A stretch of DNA of 64,000 bases from Mesostigma viride (lineage: Eukaryota > Streptophyta > Mesostigmatophyceae > Mesostigmatales > Mesostigmataceae), in the NCBI GenBank assembly GCA_009746045.1, contig RPFO01000213.1:7541194-7605193 (forward strand), in the 5' to 3' direction. Both the position numbers and the translations under genes were made by a program. Position 1 is the stretch's first letter; each line of letters starts with the position of its first letter. Positions 1-10,831 of this stretch are shown in pieces. Below the pieces are notes generated by a model. It was given only the letters and a program-made list of their open reading frames with translations. It did not search any database and had not been told where the DNA came from.

Positions 1-615
1 GGATAAGGAATGCATGTTTGCAGAGTTGCCGACCATGGCCATAAGTATGCTAGCATCAACGGTGCTGGCATCAAGTGCTCTGGAGGCTGCCAGCGTGACT
101 GGCACGTCCCAGCACCGTGACGTTTGGGCGAGTGCGGAAGCTACTCCCGGGGCTTTATGTGCACAAGTTTTTGTCTTTCACATGCGTGTGAACAAAAGGC
201 CGAGACCGGCGTGCCAGCTGTCCACAGCAGCACATGGATTTTGTCCCTGTGCGGCTGCGTCGGTTTCGCAGAATTTCGGCAAGGCTATGGTACCTTTTTC
301 GTGCAGGGCTGTTCAGTTATAAAAGACACGTCGAATATGGGAAAATGATGGCGACCCCTCAAAAGCCGCAAAAGAAATAGAAAATTGCGCGAAGCCGACC
401 AGGTTTGACATCGTTCCCTGTCATGACACACAACGCAGATTACAAATGGGTCCTGCGACAGGTGCCGCCTGCACCCCACCCCATCCATGAAGGCCGTGGG
501 TCACATGGCTGTTCAGTGTTCAGGGTTGCATACAGCCATGTTGGCTTGCAGGTGTCGCTCACACCATGTGTCGTTGCTGTTGTACCTGTGCGTGCATGTG
601 CATGTATGCGTGCAG
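1..615. other. No supported gene; probable intron of the FAM50 gene
   Basis: No exon resembling the lysine/glutamate-rich N-terminal half of FAM50 could be found here. The stretch ends in a good 3' splice site (AG at 614-615), so it is most likely an intron, with the 5' exons off the left edge. Small open frames are present but overlap each other and show no family resemblance. Confidence 0.5.
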
Positions 616-2507
616 ATGCGGCCCCCGCGATGCCCCCGCCCAAGTCCGGCAAGTACGCCAGCCTGGGCAAGAACCCCCACGTGGAGACGAGCTTCCTCCC
701 GGACAGGTGGGTGCAGCTCCCTTGCAGATAGCTGGGCCATTCGGGCACAGGCAGCATGCAATGCCCCCACTCACTCATGTGCATGCCTGGCCAGCTTCCT
801 CCCGGACCGGTGTGGGCGGGCAGCGGTGTCACATTTAGTGCTTTTATGAGGACAGGCAGGCCATTCTAGTACAGGCAGCTTGCCGTCCCTTCATGCAGAC
901 ATGTGGGCGGTGTTTTAGCACAGGCAGCATGCAATGCCTTTATTTGGACAGGTCGGGGCAGGTGGCAGTGTCACATGCAATGTTCAATGCGCGTGGCTGC
1001 CTGCACCGCGTTTCCAGGTGTGCTGCGAGAGGTTGGTGTCTGTGAAAGAGGCATGCCAGCGCAATGCGATGACGATGTGTATACAACCCAGGTAGCATAT
1101 CCTATGTATCAAGGAGACAACCATCCTATGTATACCCATGTGCAATTATGGACCCCTGTATTAGGGGGATACAGTCATGATGATGCCGTTGCAGGGGGGA
1201 TGTCTGCTGGGCCGCCTTTGTGGCGAAGTGCATGGATTATGGTCATGCTTGGCCATTTATCCTCACCATTGGCTAGGATGGTGGCCTGGCTGACTGCATA
1301 CAGAGCGAGAAGTACGTTATAGGACTGTAGGTCCTATCAGCATGGATGCCTTTGGTTTAAGCGTCCAAATATCCTGGCTTTCAACCAGCAGAAGTTGGGA
1401 CGACGTCTTAAGCTAGCTAGCATACAGAGGACCGAGCTCGCTTGGCTTGGTGCGGCTGGCAAATGTGCGGGTACCCGACAGGAATCAGCAATTGCCCTGC
1501 CGGTGGTTTCGCTTGTGTATCTGCCCATGTCGTGCCTTTGTTTCGTATCTGCCCATGTCGTGCCTTTGTTTCGTATCTGCCCATGTCTGCCATACTCTTT
1601 ATACTGTTCCAGTCGGTTGTGAGGGTGAACTTTATTGTTGTTATTATTATTATTATTTTTATTTTTATTTATTTTGGAGTAAGCCTGTCTATCTTTTTTT
1701 TTTCCCCCTTAGAGAGTGCGCTGATGCTTGTTACATGGTTTCTTTTGCCCGGTAACACCATCCCCTGAGCCTGCCTGGTCAAATCGGCACCCACCACAGC
1801 CTGTTCCCATGCAATTTAATCTACGTGTTTGTACTCCTGCGCTCTGGTACATTCCTCCCCTGTGGGTACTCCCCCCCCTGCGCCCTCCCTGCCAGGGAGC
1901 GCGAGGAGTCGGAGCGCAAGCTGAGGGAGGACCTGCGAGAGCAGTGGAACAAGAAGCAGGAGAGGGTGAAAAGTGAGTCGTGGGTGGGGGCAAGAAGCAG
2001 GAGAGGGTGAAGAGTGAGGCGTGGGTGGGGTCAAGGAGGAGAGGGTGAACAGTGAGTCGTGGGGTGAGGGCAAGAAGCAGGAGAGGGTGAAGAGTGAGTC
2101 GGTGGTGGGGGCAAGAAGCAGGAGAACCGTGAGGCATCGGTGGAGGCAAGAAGCAGGGGAGGGTGAAGGGTGAGTAGTGCGTCGCGGGTGAAGAGGAAGT
2201 GGGGGGGGGCGGGGAGAAGCGGCGAGGAGGCAGGTTGGTGGAAGATCCTGGGGCAGGTGGGAAGGGAGCGGAGGAATCATGGGGAAGTTGGAGGAACGGT
2301 GGGGGCAAGTCGGCAAGATAGCCTGGAGAGCCGCATCGGGAGGGCACAATGAAAGAGGCATTTTCTTTGTGCGGTTTTTCTCTTTGTTGAATTTCCTTGT
2401 CTGCACCTACGCGTTTCCCCCCTGTGAGCAAGACACTCTTACTGCCGCTCCCCCCTTACCACGTGCGGCGCGAGCACGCACACACACACACGCACACACA
2501 CGCACAC

Positions 2508-2546
<39 letters not shown>

Positions 2547-5500
2547 CACGCACACACACGCACACACGCACACACGCACACACACGCACACACACGCACA
2601 CACACGCACACACACGCACACACACGCACACACACGCACATACACGCACACACACACACAAACACACACACACACACACACACGGGCGCGCACACACACA
2701 CACAAGCACACACACGCACACACGCACACACGCACAAACACACACACACGAGCGCGCACACACACACACACACACACACACGCACCAGCTTTTTCATGAT
2801 AAAGAACCATGATGAAGAACCAGTGTGATCCGCATGCTTCTCACTGCAAATGGGATTATGCCTCCTGCCCCGAGGCAAATGGGATTATGACTCCTGCCCC
2901 TCCCCTTCTTCTAATCCCTCCCACTTTTCTCTTCTTTTTTTTCCCCGTTGCTTCTGCGCAGACGAGCCACTCGAGATCACGTACAGTTACTGGGATGGGA
3001 CGGGCCACCGGCGGGTCATCACGGTGCGTGCGACAGCATGTGCGAGAGCTGGACGTAGAGTGTGGCTGCTGAGGGTGCACATAGGGCGACACAGTCCTTT
3101 TTGGAGCGACAAGACTCCCTTGTCCACAAACGCGACACTTAGCAAACAGGTTGTAACAAGCGTTGTGGTAAAACACGTGTTGCCTCGTGCCTCCACCGCG
3201 CTGCGCCCTCAAACACACACTGGTGCGCAAGGGCAACGCAATCCTTTTTTTACATGAACTTTGTGTGGGTTCTTCGTGGGCTCCCCTCGTCCCCTTGACG
3301 AACCGTGTGCTGCTGCCTGATGGCTGCACTTCCCCTCGTCCCCTTGACGAACCGTGTGCTGCTGCCTGATGGCTGCACTTCCCCTCGTCCCCTTGACGAA
3401 CCGTGTGCTGCTGCCTGATGGCTGCACTTCCCCTCGTCCCCTTGACGAACCGTGTGCTGCTGCCTGATGGCTGCACTTCCACTCGTCCCCTTGACGAACC
3501 GTGTGCTGCTGCCTGACGGCTCCACTTCCCCTCGTCCTCTTGACGAACCGTGTGCTGCTGCCTGACGGCTCCACTTCCCCTCGTCCCCTTGACGAACCGT
3601 GTGCTGCTGCCTGACGGCTCCACTTCCACTCCACCATGCTGCGCCCGCAGGTGTGCAGTGGCGACGCTGTCTTTCGCGGGTTGTCATGGACGGGACCCAT
3701 CAAGATCATCTTGTCCTGATTCCGAGTCCGTCCATAAAGACCGGTTGTTGTTCTGAAAAATGCGCACTGTGCCCCACCTCTGTGCGCCCTTAACACGCAC
3801 ATCTCAGGTGCGCAAGGGCGACACCATCGGCGACTTCTTGCGCCAGGTGCAGCAGCAGCTCGCGTCGGAGTTCCGGGAGATGCGGTCGGCGTCGGTGGAG
3901 AACCTCATGTACATCAAGGAGGACCTCATCATTCCGCAGGTGATGAGCATGTTTTGTAGTTGAACAGGTGGCTAAGGGCAGAAAATGGCAAGGGGGGCCT
4001 CATCATCCCGCAGGCTAGGAAGAGGGAGGCGGTCGATAGCAAAAATGCATGGAGTATTTTTGGAAGCTTCCTCATGCGCTTCCAGGAGGACCTCATCACC
4101 CCGCACGTGATGAGCAGGGTTTCCATTAGTGGCGTTTTGCCGCCGGTTGTGGCGGTGTAGCACCAAGTTTAGTGATTTGTGGCGGTGCCACACCCTTTGG
4201 CAAGGGGGCCCACATGCCACAATTTGGCGGGCCCATATGCCACAATATGCCACAATTTCTACTTTCTCGTTTTCACTCGCCCAGAGTGGCTGTGCATATG
4301 AGTCGAGCCTACTACAGCTGACGCCACGATTGGCTGTGTCAGAACACTCCTCTGCCATCCTTCCGCCACCAACCGTCCTAGTAAGTACGCAGGTGGTGCT
4401 GAAGGCAACTATGCATTAAGCCCTGGGCGCTGAGCAGGGGCCGCACTACGCTCACTCGCTGCAATAAGCTCGCTTAGTACCTTTGTTTGTGATGTCATGC
4501 TGTTCTGGGCCCTCGGCCGTTTCCAAATCTCTGCTGCCCATGTGCGGCGTGGGCCTCACAACAACCAACAAGACTCGCTGTAATATTTACCCTGTAGCGC
4601 CGTGCCGTTCTACTTAAATTTCTGCGCCGGGAAATCATTCGCTGCACCGAGGGTTAGACAAACGACCCTTGGGTGTCCCACCACACGTGGCCCTGCCGGG
4701 CCTGAGTTTGATAGGCTACAAGCCACGCAGTGGCCGAGTCAACAGTTGTTCCGGAAGTTGAAAACGCCACATGTGGCCGAGTGCAAAAACCTTAAAGGAA
4801 ACCCTGGTGATGAGGGGTGTTCTAATAGGTCATGGGAGAACCTACATCTTTCTGCAGGCACAGGTGCAGTGCATGGTGTGCGTGAGGAAGACATCGTGTA
4901 CGTCCAGGAGAGGGTCTCATCATCCCACAGGTATCGGGGGACAGGGAGACAAGTGTTCCGTGTCCTCCCATTCCTCATATCGCGGATAAGGGAACAGGCC
5001 TTATCAGCATGCAGTTAGTTATTAAAGGGAACAGGCCTTATCAGCATGCAGTTAGTTATTAAAGGGAACAGGCCTTATCAGCATGCAGTTAGTTATGAAA
5101 GGGAACAGGCCTTATCAGCATGCAGTTAGTTATTAAAGGGAACAGGCCTTATCAGCATGCAGTTAGTTATGAAAGGGAACAGGCCTTATCAGCATGCAGT
5201 TAGTTATGAAAGGGAACAGGCCTTATCAGCATGCAGTTAGTTATTAAAGGGAACAGGCCTTATCAGCATGCAGTTAGTTATTAAAGGGAACAGGCCTTAT
5301 CAGCATGCAGTTAGTTATTAAACGGTGACGCTTCTTTTTAGGAGAAACTCGTCATTCCGAAACGAAGCGGAGCGCCTAACTATCCCACATGACGTGGGTG
5401 AGAGGCGCGGAGATGGAGGTAGACCTCGTGTGGTCCGCCTGCAGGTACACCGCACATGGGAAAGATGGCAATGGCGTCAATCTCTATAGCCCAAGCTGCG

Positions 5501-8500
5501 AAGTTTGGAAGGAGGATGAGAATGAGGCACACGCCATCAGCGTGCGAGGGCGCATGCACCGTATGAACGGCGCCACCACTCATTATGCAAGGTGCGCCCA
5601 TCTGCTAATCCTGACAGGGCCCTTCCATTGATTCTTTCTTTCCCCTTCCACACACACACTCACATCGCTGGGTGCTCATCCCTGCGTCGTACACCGACCT
5701 TGCGCTTGTCGGCGCAGAACAACTCGTTTTACGAGCTCATCATCAACCGAGCGAGGGGCAAGTCGGGGCCGGTACGTGACACCCTTTTGGGACGCTGTCA
5801 CGATGACAGCTGTCGCACTTGGTCAGGAGACACCTATAGTCATGAAATTGTGCTAGAGGTCCTGTGTTCGAATCCCGGTATCATACCAAATTTTCGTTGT
5901 GTTGGTGCCGAATAGTGCCGGCCTGTATAATAGCGGAGCAGGTTTTTTTCTGTCAAGGCCCATGGGTGAGTCCCTGCATGTAGGCGTGCCATTTTTTTCC
6001 AAAATAGATTGTTTCCAGTGACCGCGTCGTCATCACAGCTTCCCTGCTTTCCAGGGTGCGTCCCTGCTGGCAGGGCGCTGGCGGTGGATGACCGCAAGAG
6101 CAGTAGTATTTGTGTGCCCGGGGGGTTGCTGCTCGGATCGCTACTGGGTGTGCTGCTCGCTCGAGCGGTCTCTTGTGCGGCGCATGACCATGGCGTCTAA
6201 CGCCGTACGGGTCATGCGGAGGGGGTTCTTACGCGGTGTCGGGATACGGGGTAACGATACGGCTACAGAGATGTGACCAGCCACGTTTGCCCAAGCACTG
6301 CCCATGGGTGATGAGACCCGCACCTGATGACCTAGCCTCTTCCTCATCCTTGCTTGGACATCCCCCCCCTCCCCCCCCCTCCCCCCTTTCTTGGACCTCC
6401 TGTTTCTTGGACCTCCCCCCTTTTTGGTGATGACATGCCCATCAACATGGGCACATGCTACCCCCCTTTTTGGTGATGACATGCCCATCAACATGGGCAC
6501 ATGCTACCCCCCTTTTTGGTGATGACATGCCCATCGACACGGGCACATGGTACCCCCCTTTTTGGTGATGACAGCCCATCAACATGGGCACATGCTACCC
6601 CCCTTTTTGGTGATGACATGCCCATCGACATGGGCACATGCTACCCCCCTTTTTGGTGATGACAGCCCATCAACATGGGCACATGCTACCCCCCTTTTTG
6701 GTGATGACAGCCCATCAACATGGGCACATGCTACCCCCCTTTTTGGTGATGACATGCCCATCAACATGGGCACATGCTATGGAGTACGGCCGGCTGGCTT
6801 CATGGCATGCACGGGCGGAGTCTTATGGTGTGGAGACTTGCGAATAAACCGGAATCCAACCATCTCAACCGTGGTAACCTTGCGAGGCTGTAGTCTGCAT
6901 GAGTGGATGACCTGGGTGGGTCGTTCCCTTGTTGACTCTGCGGCTTGCTTGCTACCTGCATGTCTCGCTGCTTGCCCTCTGCTGTCGCTTGTGTAATTCC
7001 ATCAACGTGGTTTGCGGGCCACCTCGCGCAGCTGTTCAACTTTGACGTGCACGAAGATGTGCGCGTCGTCAGCGATGCATCCGTCGAAAAAGATGAGGTA
7101 CGTGGTCCAAACTTTGCTGGAGCAGCGCGGCCGAAATCAAAGCAACAAGAAACCGATGTGCTAGCAATGGACGTGGGTTGCATCATGCCCCCTGTACATC
7201 GCCTGCTCCATGCCGAGATAGGGCCTTGGCCGCCTGTGGCACTGTTGTGGCAGCAGGGGCGGTTTGCCAAAGCAAAGTAAGTTTCCAGAAGAGTTGGGTG
7301 TTCCAGAACAGTTGGGTGTGCCAGAAGAGTTGTGTGTTTCAGAATAGTTGGGTGTCCCAAAAGAGTTGTGTGTACCAGAAGAGTAGGATATTCCAGAAGC
7401 CACCTCCATTTGCAAATGGCGCGCACCACGTACCGCTGGACGTGCCCGGGGTGCTTGGGCCTCGGCATCCAGCGGTCATTTGGGTAAAGCCCACCGCGTG
7501 GGTAATGCAGTGGGAGTCGGCATTGCATTGGGAGCTCCACTCAGGTTGCGTCTGTCTGTCAGCGTCTGCTGCCTGCCACAGCCTGCGAGCGGTGCCGGCT
7601 AGTTGGGAGTATTCTGGACGTTGGCATGCGCTTGCACGTAGCCAGCACTTGCCCGCCCCAGCCTAGACTGTCTGCCTGCAGCCGTGGTTCCTCGCGTTCT
7701 GTAATACAAGTGTGCATCACACGGTGGAGCAGTCTTGGCGGGGCACATGTGCTCGGTTGGGTGGGGCGCGATTCTGCTTTGTTCCGTTTTGTTTGCCTCG
7801 TTTATCCAGAAGCCCCGTTTCTGAGTTCACGTCTGAATTTACTTCTGCATTGAAGTTACGTGTGTGGTGTGTAACACCCCCTTGCCTCTTTGTCCCCTCG
7901 CCTCTTTGTCCTTGGCCCCCGTGTGCCGTGTGCCAGTCACACGCGGGCAAGGTGGTGGAGCGCCACTGGTATGAAAAGAACAAGCACATCTTCCCCGCGT
8001 CGCGCTGGGAGGTGGGTGCATCGTGGGGTCATATTGCCCGTGTGCCCCTCTGTGCCCTGTTGTGCCCTGTTGTGCCCTGTTGTGCCCTGTTGTGCCCTGT
8101 TGTGCCCTGTTGTGCCCTGTTGTGCCCTGTTGTGCCCTGTTTTGCCCTCTTGGGCCCTCTTGGGCCCTCTTGGGCCCTCTTGGGCCCTCTTGGGCCCTCT
8201 TGGGCCCCTGCTACGCCCCCCGTGCCCATTTTATGCCTCAAAGTTGCCCTTCGATGAGTTCAGCCTGACCTCTTAAGCAGTGTTTTTTTAGTGGCGTTTT
8301 GCCGCCAATTGTGGCGGTGTGGCACCAAATTTGGTGATCTGTGGCGGTGGCACACCCTTTGGCAATGGGGTCCATACGCCACAATTTGGCGGTGCTGTTC
8401 TACTTTCTCGTTTCCGTTCGCCACAGAGTGGCCGTGCATATAAGTCGACCCTACTACAGCTGACGCCACGATTGGCTGTCTCAGAACACTCCTCTGCCAC

Positions 8501-9410
8501 CATTCCGCCACAAACCGCCCTCTAGAACAACAACAACAACTCCGCAGGTGGCGCTGAAGGCCACTCTGCAGTGATCTGTCGGCACTGAGCACTGAAGCAG
8601 TGAGCAGGGGCCGCATAACACTCACTCGCTAAATATTGGCCCTTGTAGCGCCGCGCCGGTCTATTTGTAGTTTCTGCGCCGGACAATCACGTCGCTGCAC
8701 CAAGGAGAGTTAGACGAAAGCCCCTTGGGTGCCACGCCACACGTGGCCGTGCCGGGCCCAAGTTTTATTGGCTAAAAGCCACACGGTGGCCGAGGCAGCA
8801 GTTGTTCCGGAAGTTGAAAACGCCACACGTGGCCGAGTGCAAAAACCTTGCTCTTTAGGAAACCCTGCTCTTAAGGGCGATTGCTCGTACAACGGTGAGC
8901 AGGAGAAACTCATGACCACCGTACATAGGCCATTTTTTTATGAAGCTTTGGTGGCCTTGTTCATTGCAAGCCGTTTATGAAGGTCTTATCATAGAGCTTT
9001 GGAACACCCTAAACTTGCTACGGGCCCCCCTCCCTTTTCAATATTGTACTGATCGAATTAAGTACGTGGTGTATACAACAGCAGGCTTGCGCGCCTGATG
9101 ATCTGTGTTCTCGTGACTGTTGGCATGTGCTGGTTGCCTTGTGTCACTATCGCTAATGCAAGGTTTCCACGGGCGTTCCAGTGTTTTCATCATGCCCTTC
9201 GGTATCCTGCCCTTCGCTTTTTCATGCCCTGCTTGGTCATGCTGGTACACAGTGACGCTGCATGAACACAGATGACCGGTAAGGCATTCCAATTGTTGAC
9301 AACTGCTTTATGACACTGATGTGTGTGTGTTTTGTTAATATCTGTTTGTGCGCTTGCAGATCTATGACCCAGATAAGAAGTATGACCGGTACACCATTCA
9401 CGGAGACTGA
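616..9410 (+). CDS. FAM50: XAP5/FAM50 family nuclear protein (C-terminal 8 exons, 5' end off-window)
   Basis: Exons by motif and phase: 616-706, 1896-1972, 2962-3023, 3808-3939, 5718-5771, 7032-7097, 7937-8011, 9360-9410 (TGA stop at 9408). The joined frame gives about 200 residues covering the conserved XAP5 domain. Recognisable blocks in order are [85 protein letters not shown] and the C-terminal [15 protein letters not shown]. Family members (human FAM50A/B, plant XAP5 CIRCADIAN TIMEKEEPER) are nuclear proteins linked to splicing and, in plants, to clock and light responses; a role here is inferred from homology only. The basic N-terminal half lies to the left. Introns are unusually repeat-rich, and three exon ends (616-706, 1896-1972, 3808-3939) have repeated copies in the following intron. 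Family assignment is secure; exon edges are predicted. Confidence 0.94.
689..980 (+). repeat. Echoes of the first visible FAM50 exon end and donor
   Basis: The exon end 'agcttcctcccggacag' followed by gtgggt (donor at 707) recurs at about 791-812 as 'agcttcctcccggaccg' followed by gtgtgg. A weaker third copy ends 'ggacag' followed by gtcggg near 943-957. Shared text between copies (caggcagcatgcaatgc) gives a period of roughly 100-150 bp. Confidence 0.65.
1099..1133 (-). mobile_element. 13-bp micro-insertion with 11-bp target duplication
   Basis: ATCCTATGTAT at 1099-1109 and 1123-1133 exactly flanks CAAGGAGACAACC (1110-1122), which on the other strand is GGTTGTCTCCTTG. The intron sequence without the insert can be read by removing one repeat. 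Confidence 0.7.
1930..2180 (+). repeat. Tandem echoes of FAM50 exon 1896-1972 and its donor
   Basis: The exon end 'aagaagcaggagagggtga' with its gtgagt donor (1973) is followed by four to five imperfect copies, starting near 1991, 2034, 2074, 2114 and 2147, each with a GTGAG-like site. The array grades into G-rich purine sequence up to about 2330. Confidence 0.8.
2475..2783. repeat. CA/CACG microsatellite
   Basis: About 310 bp of (CA)n with regular CACG interruptions in the second FAM50 intron. It produces long His-Thr and Val-Cys frames on both strands that are not genes. Confidence 0.95.
3281..3640. repeat. 49-bp minisatellite, 7 copies
   Basis: The core 'ttgacgaaccgtgtgctg' recurs every 49 bp from about 3297 to 3591, in the intron before exon 3808-3939. 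Late copies share a point change (tgatgg to tgacgg). No spacer sequences, so not a CRISPR array. Confidence 0.92.
4115..4806. mobile_element. Non-autonomous hAT element, copy 1 (with nested insertion)
   Basis: Starts CAGGGTTTCC and ends GGAAACCCTG, and is flanked by a perfect 8-bp target duplication GTGATGAG (4107-4114 and 4807-4814). CAGGG-type termini with 8-bp duplications are the hAT signature. No transposase frame. A second copy lies at 8278-8867. The element is 692 bp, including a 112-bp nested insertion at 4461-4572. It landed in a degenerate copy of the exon 3808-3939 donor region. Confidence 0.88.
4461..4572 (+). mobile_element. SINE-like insertion nested in the hAT element
   Basis: 112 bp present in hAT copy 1 but absent from copy 2, flanked by a 7-bp duplication ACTCGCT (4454-4460 and 4573-4579). 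It contains ggccctcggccg, aatctctgctgcc and gtgcggcgtggg and ends in an AAC-rich tail. The same motifs recur between 46.9 and 47.65 kb, defining a small dispersed family. Confidence 0.8.
4990..5322. repeat. 37-bp minisatellite, 9 copies
   Basis: The unit begins gggaacaggccttatc and repeats exactly every 37 bp from 4990, apart from a TATT/TATG variation at the unit end. It is contiguous, without spacers, in the FAM50 intron before exon 5718-5771. Confidence 0.95.
6415..6779. repeat. 45-46-bp minisatellite with an internal hairpin, 8 copies
   Basis: Each unit has a C6T5 run, ggtgatgaca and an inverted repeat TGCCCAT-CAAC-ATGGGCA that can form a 7-bp stem. Units differ by 1 bp in length (gacatgccc versus gacagccc). 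It lies in the intron before exon 7032-7097. Confidence 0.93.
7279..7396. repeat. About 18-bp minisatellite
   Basis: Degenerate repeats of ccagaagagttgggtgtt, about six copies, downstream of exon 7032-7097. Confidence 0.8.
8045..8208. repeat. 10-bp minisatellite in two sub-blocks
   Basis: About ten copies of tgtgccctgt are followed by about six of tgggccctct, showing a local switch of repeat variant. It starts about 30 bp after the donor of exon 7937-8011. Confidence 0.92.
8278..8867. mobile_element. Non-autonomous hAT element, copy 2
   Basis: 590 bp, starting CAGTGTTTTT and ending GGAAACCCTG, with a perfect 8-bp duplication CTCTTAAG (8270-8277 and 8868-8875). Its body aligns with copy 1 (tagtggcgttttgccgcc, ctgacgccacgattggctgt, caggggccgca), and it lacks the nested insertion. 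Located in the last FAM50 intron. Confidence 0.88.
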
Positions 9411-9629
9411 GTTGCTGGTTTTGTGGTCAAACGCATATGCTCGATGCCTTGAGTGGACCTGCAGAAAGGTTTCTGCAGGTGTTAGCTATCAGTCAGGCAG
9501 CCAGCACAGGCCTCAAAAGGCACCAGTATATGCATGGGGTTATGGTGTGCGATCGAGGTTGACGTCTTTGGTAGTGATTCGCAAGAACTCTGGTGATTGG
9601 TTGCATTGGGCACCATCATGCAACTAGCA

Positions 9630-9957
9630 TTATTCTAGCTGGCAGGTCCTTGCATCATCTTTTGGCTGAGTGTGAACCAAACTTATGGATGACAACCAAA
9701 TGATTACAAAATGCTCGGGGATTGCACCACATCGCGTAGTATCTCCGCACATCTGAACCCTGTGATGCCAGATGTCCTCTGCGGCTGTTCCGAGCTTGGC
9801 ACTGGATTCGTTGTCCACATCGTCGCGTCGCTGCAGCAACACGATGTTTTCTGGCATACTCGGGCTTTTGGTTCCCGCCGCACATTTGAAAGTGCTGTCC
9901 TCCGGCTTTTTGCCTTTGCACCGCGTGCAGTTCTTGGACGTTTGGAATCATGGCATG
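9630..9957 (-). pseudogene. Open fragment with a C-x2-C motif, possible transposon remnant
   Basis: The minus-strand frame reads KNCTRCKGKKPEDSTFKC near its start and stays open for about 100 codons. An in-frame stop lies just upstream and there is no initiating methionine, so it would need a 5' exon. Short Cys-x2-Cys...Lys-Pro motifs of this kind occur in zinc-ribbon and transposon-encoded proteins; no family can be assigned. Confidence 0.3.
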
Positions 9958-10284
9958 GCTGCCGTAATGACTGACTAGCTAAACCTTTTCAGTGGTTTTC
10001 CATTTGCGGGTATTTCCTCGTAAATGGTGGGAGAGCGATCGCAGCAATGGTGCTCACCACTAGACACTCCCGGCCAGTTAGGCTCGAAACACACGCCCTG
10101 ATCAAGCAAGCTGTTTCCGGCCCCACCGTCTAGGTCATCTAGTCGCTCTACACGTAATTAAGCCAGCCATAATTTCAATGCACAAGGCTACACATTTCCA
10201 TCACCATTCATCTTCATCATCCTGAACGACTCGAACACGCGGACAAGATAACGGCAGGCTCGAGCTACCATGGTCCGGATTCTC

Positions 10285-10316
10285 CCGATTACTGGCCTGC
10301 GCTGGTTGTCTCCTTG
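10285..10316 (+). mobile_element. 32-bp dispersed motif ending GTTGTCTCCTTG (copy)
   Basis: Begins CCGATTACTGGCCTGCG and ends GTTGTCTCCTTG. It is nearly identical to the insertion at 59257-59288. No direct repeats flank this copy. Confidence 0.55.
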
Positions 10317-10488
10317 ACGTTGATCACTACTGCAGATCAATTACAGTCCGTCCCCGCATCAAGTTAATAGATATCGCCGCCAAATCGCAGCGTTGTATAA
10401 CTTAACGCGGGACGTAACCTTAGCGGTAGAATTAGGCTGAGCAGCCCCCTCTCCTAGTACTTTGACAGAGTCACTTCTATACGGCAAT

Positions 10489-10593
10489 CGACAGCTCTCG
10501 ACAAGCCCAATCCAGCTGCAGCATCCAAGTAAAAAATTAAATTAAATCGACAGCTCTCGACAAGCCCAATCCAGCTGCATGCAGCATCCAAGT
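10489..10593. repeat. Direct duplication of about 42 bp
   Basis: cgacagctctcgacaagccc and the following caatccagctgca...gcatccaagtaa occur twice, separated by an AAATTAAATT spacer. The second copy has an extra tgca. Confidence 0.85.
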
Positions 10594-10831
10594 AAGTCGC
10601 CCAAAGTCAATTTTTCGGGCCAGAAATTTCGCGAAAGGTGGGCGGTGCTCTTGAGGTATACGCCATGAAAAAGTATATGGGTGTACGTCATAACGTGGGG
10701 GCGCACAACCTTAAGAATCGTAACTTAACATGGGGATGACTGTACGACACAAGAAGGTGACATACCATGCACAGTCCGGCTGGATTAAACTCGTGCTCCC
10801 GTCAATTGGGGAGTCACGGAGCATTAACTCC

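Larger units (their letters stand above)
9411..10831. other. Gene-poor spacer downstream of FAM50
   Basis: No complete gene. It holds the 3' flank of FAM50, a possible zinc-knuckle coding fragment (9630-9957, minus), a duplicated segment (10489-10593) and a 32-bp repeated motif (10285-10316). At 10797-10831 a hairpin motif (gtgctcccgt...ggggagtcacggagc) matches the 3' ends of retroposons elsewhere in the window. It directly abuts the GATG array. Confidence 0.6.

Noticed and set aside
2279-2878. His-Thr and Val-Cys repeat proteins
   Set aside because: CA/CACG microsatellite in a FAM50 intron.
4990-5322. CRISPR-like direct repeats
   Set aside because: The nine 37-bp units are contiguous with no unique spacers, and the DNA is eukaryotic.
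10285-10316. Target duplication for this copy of the 32-bp motif
   Set aside because: No matching direct repeats could be found in the flanks, so insertion is not claimed for this copy; only sequence identity is reported.
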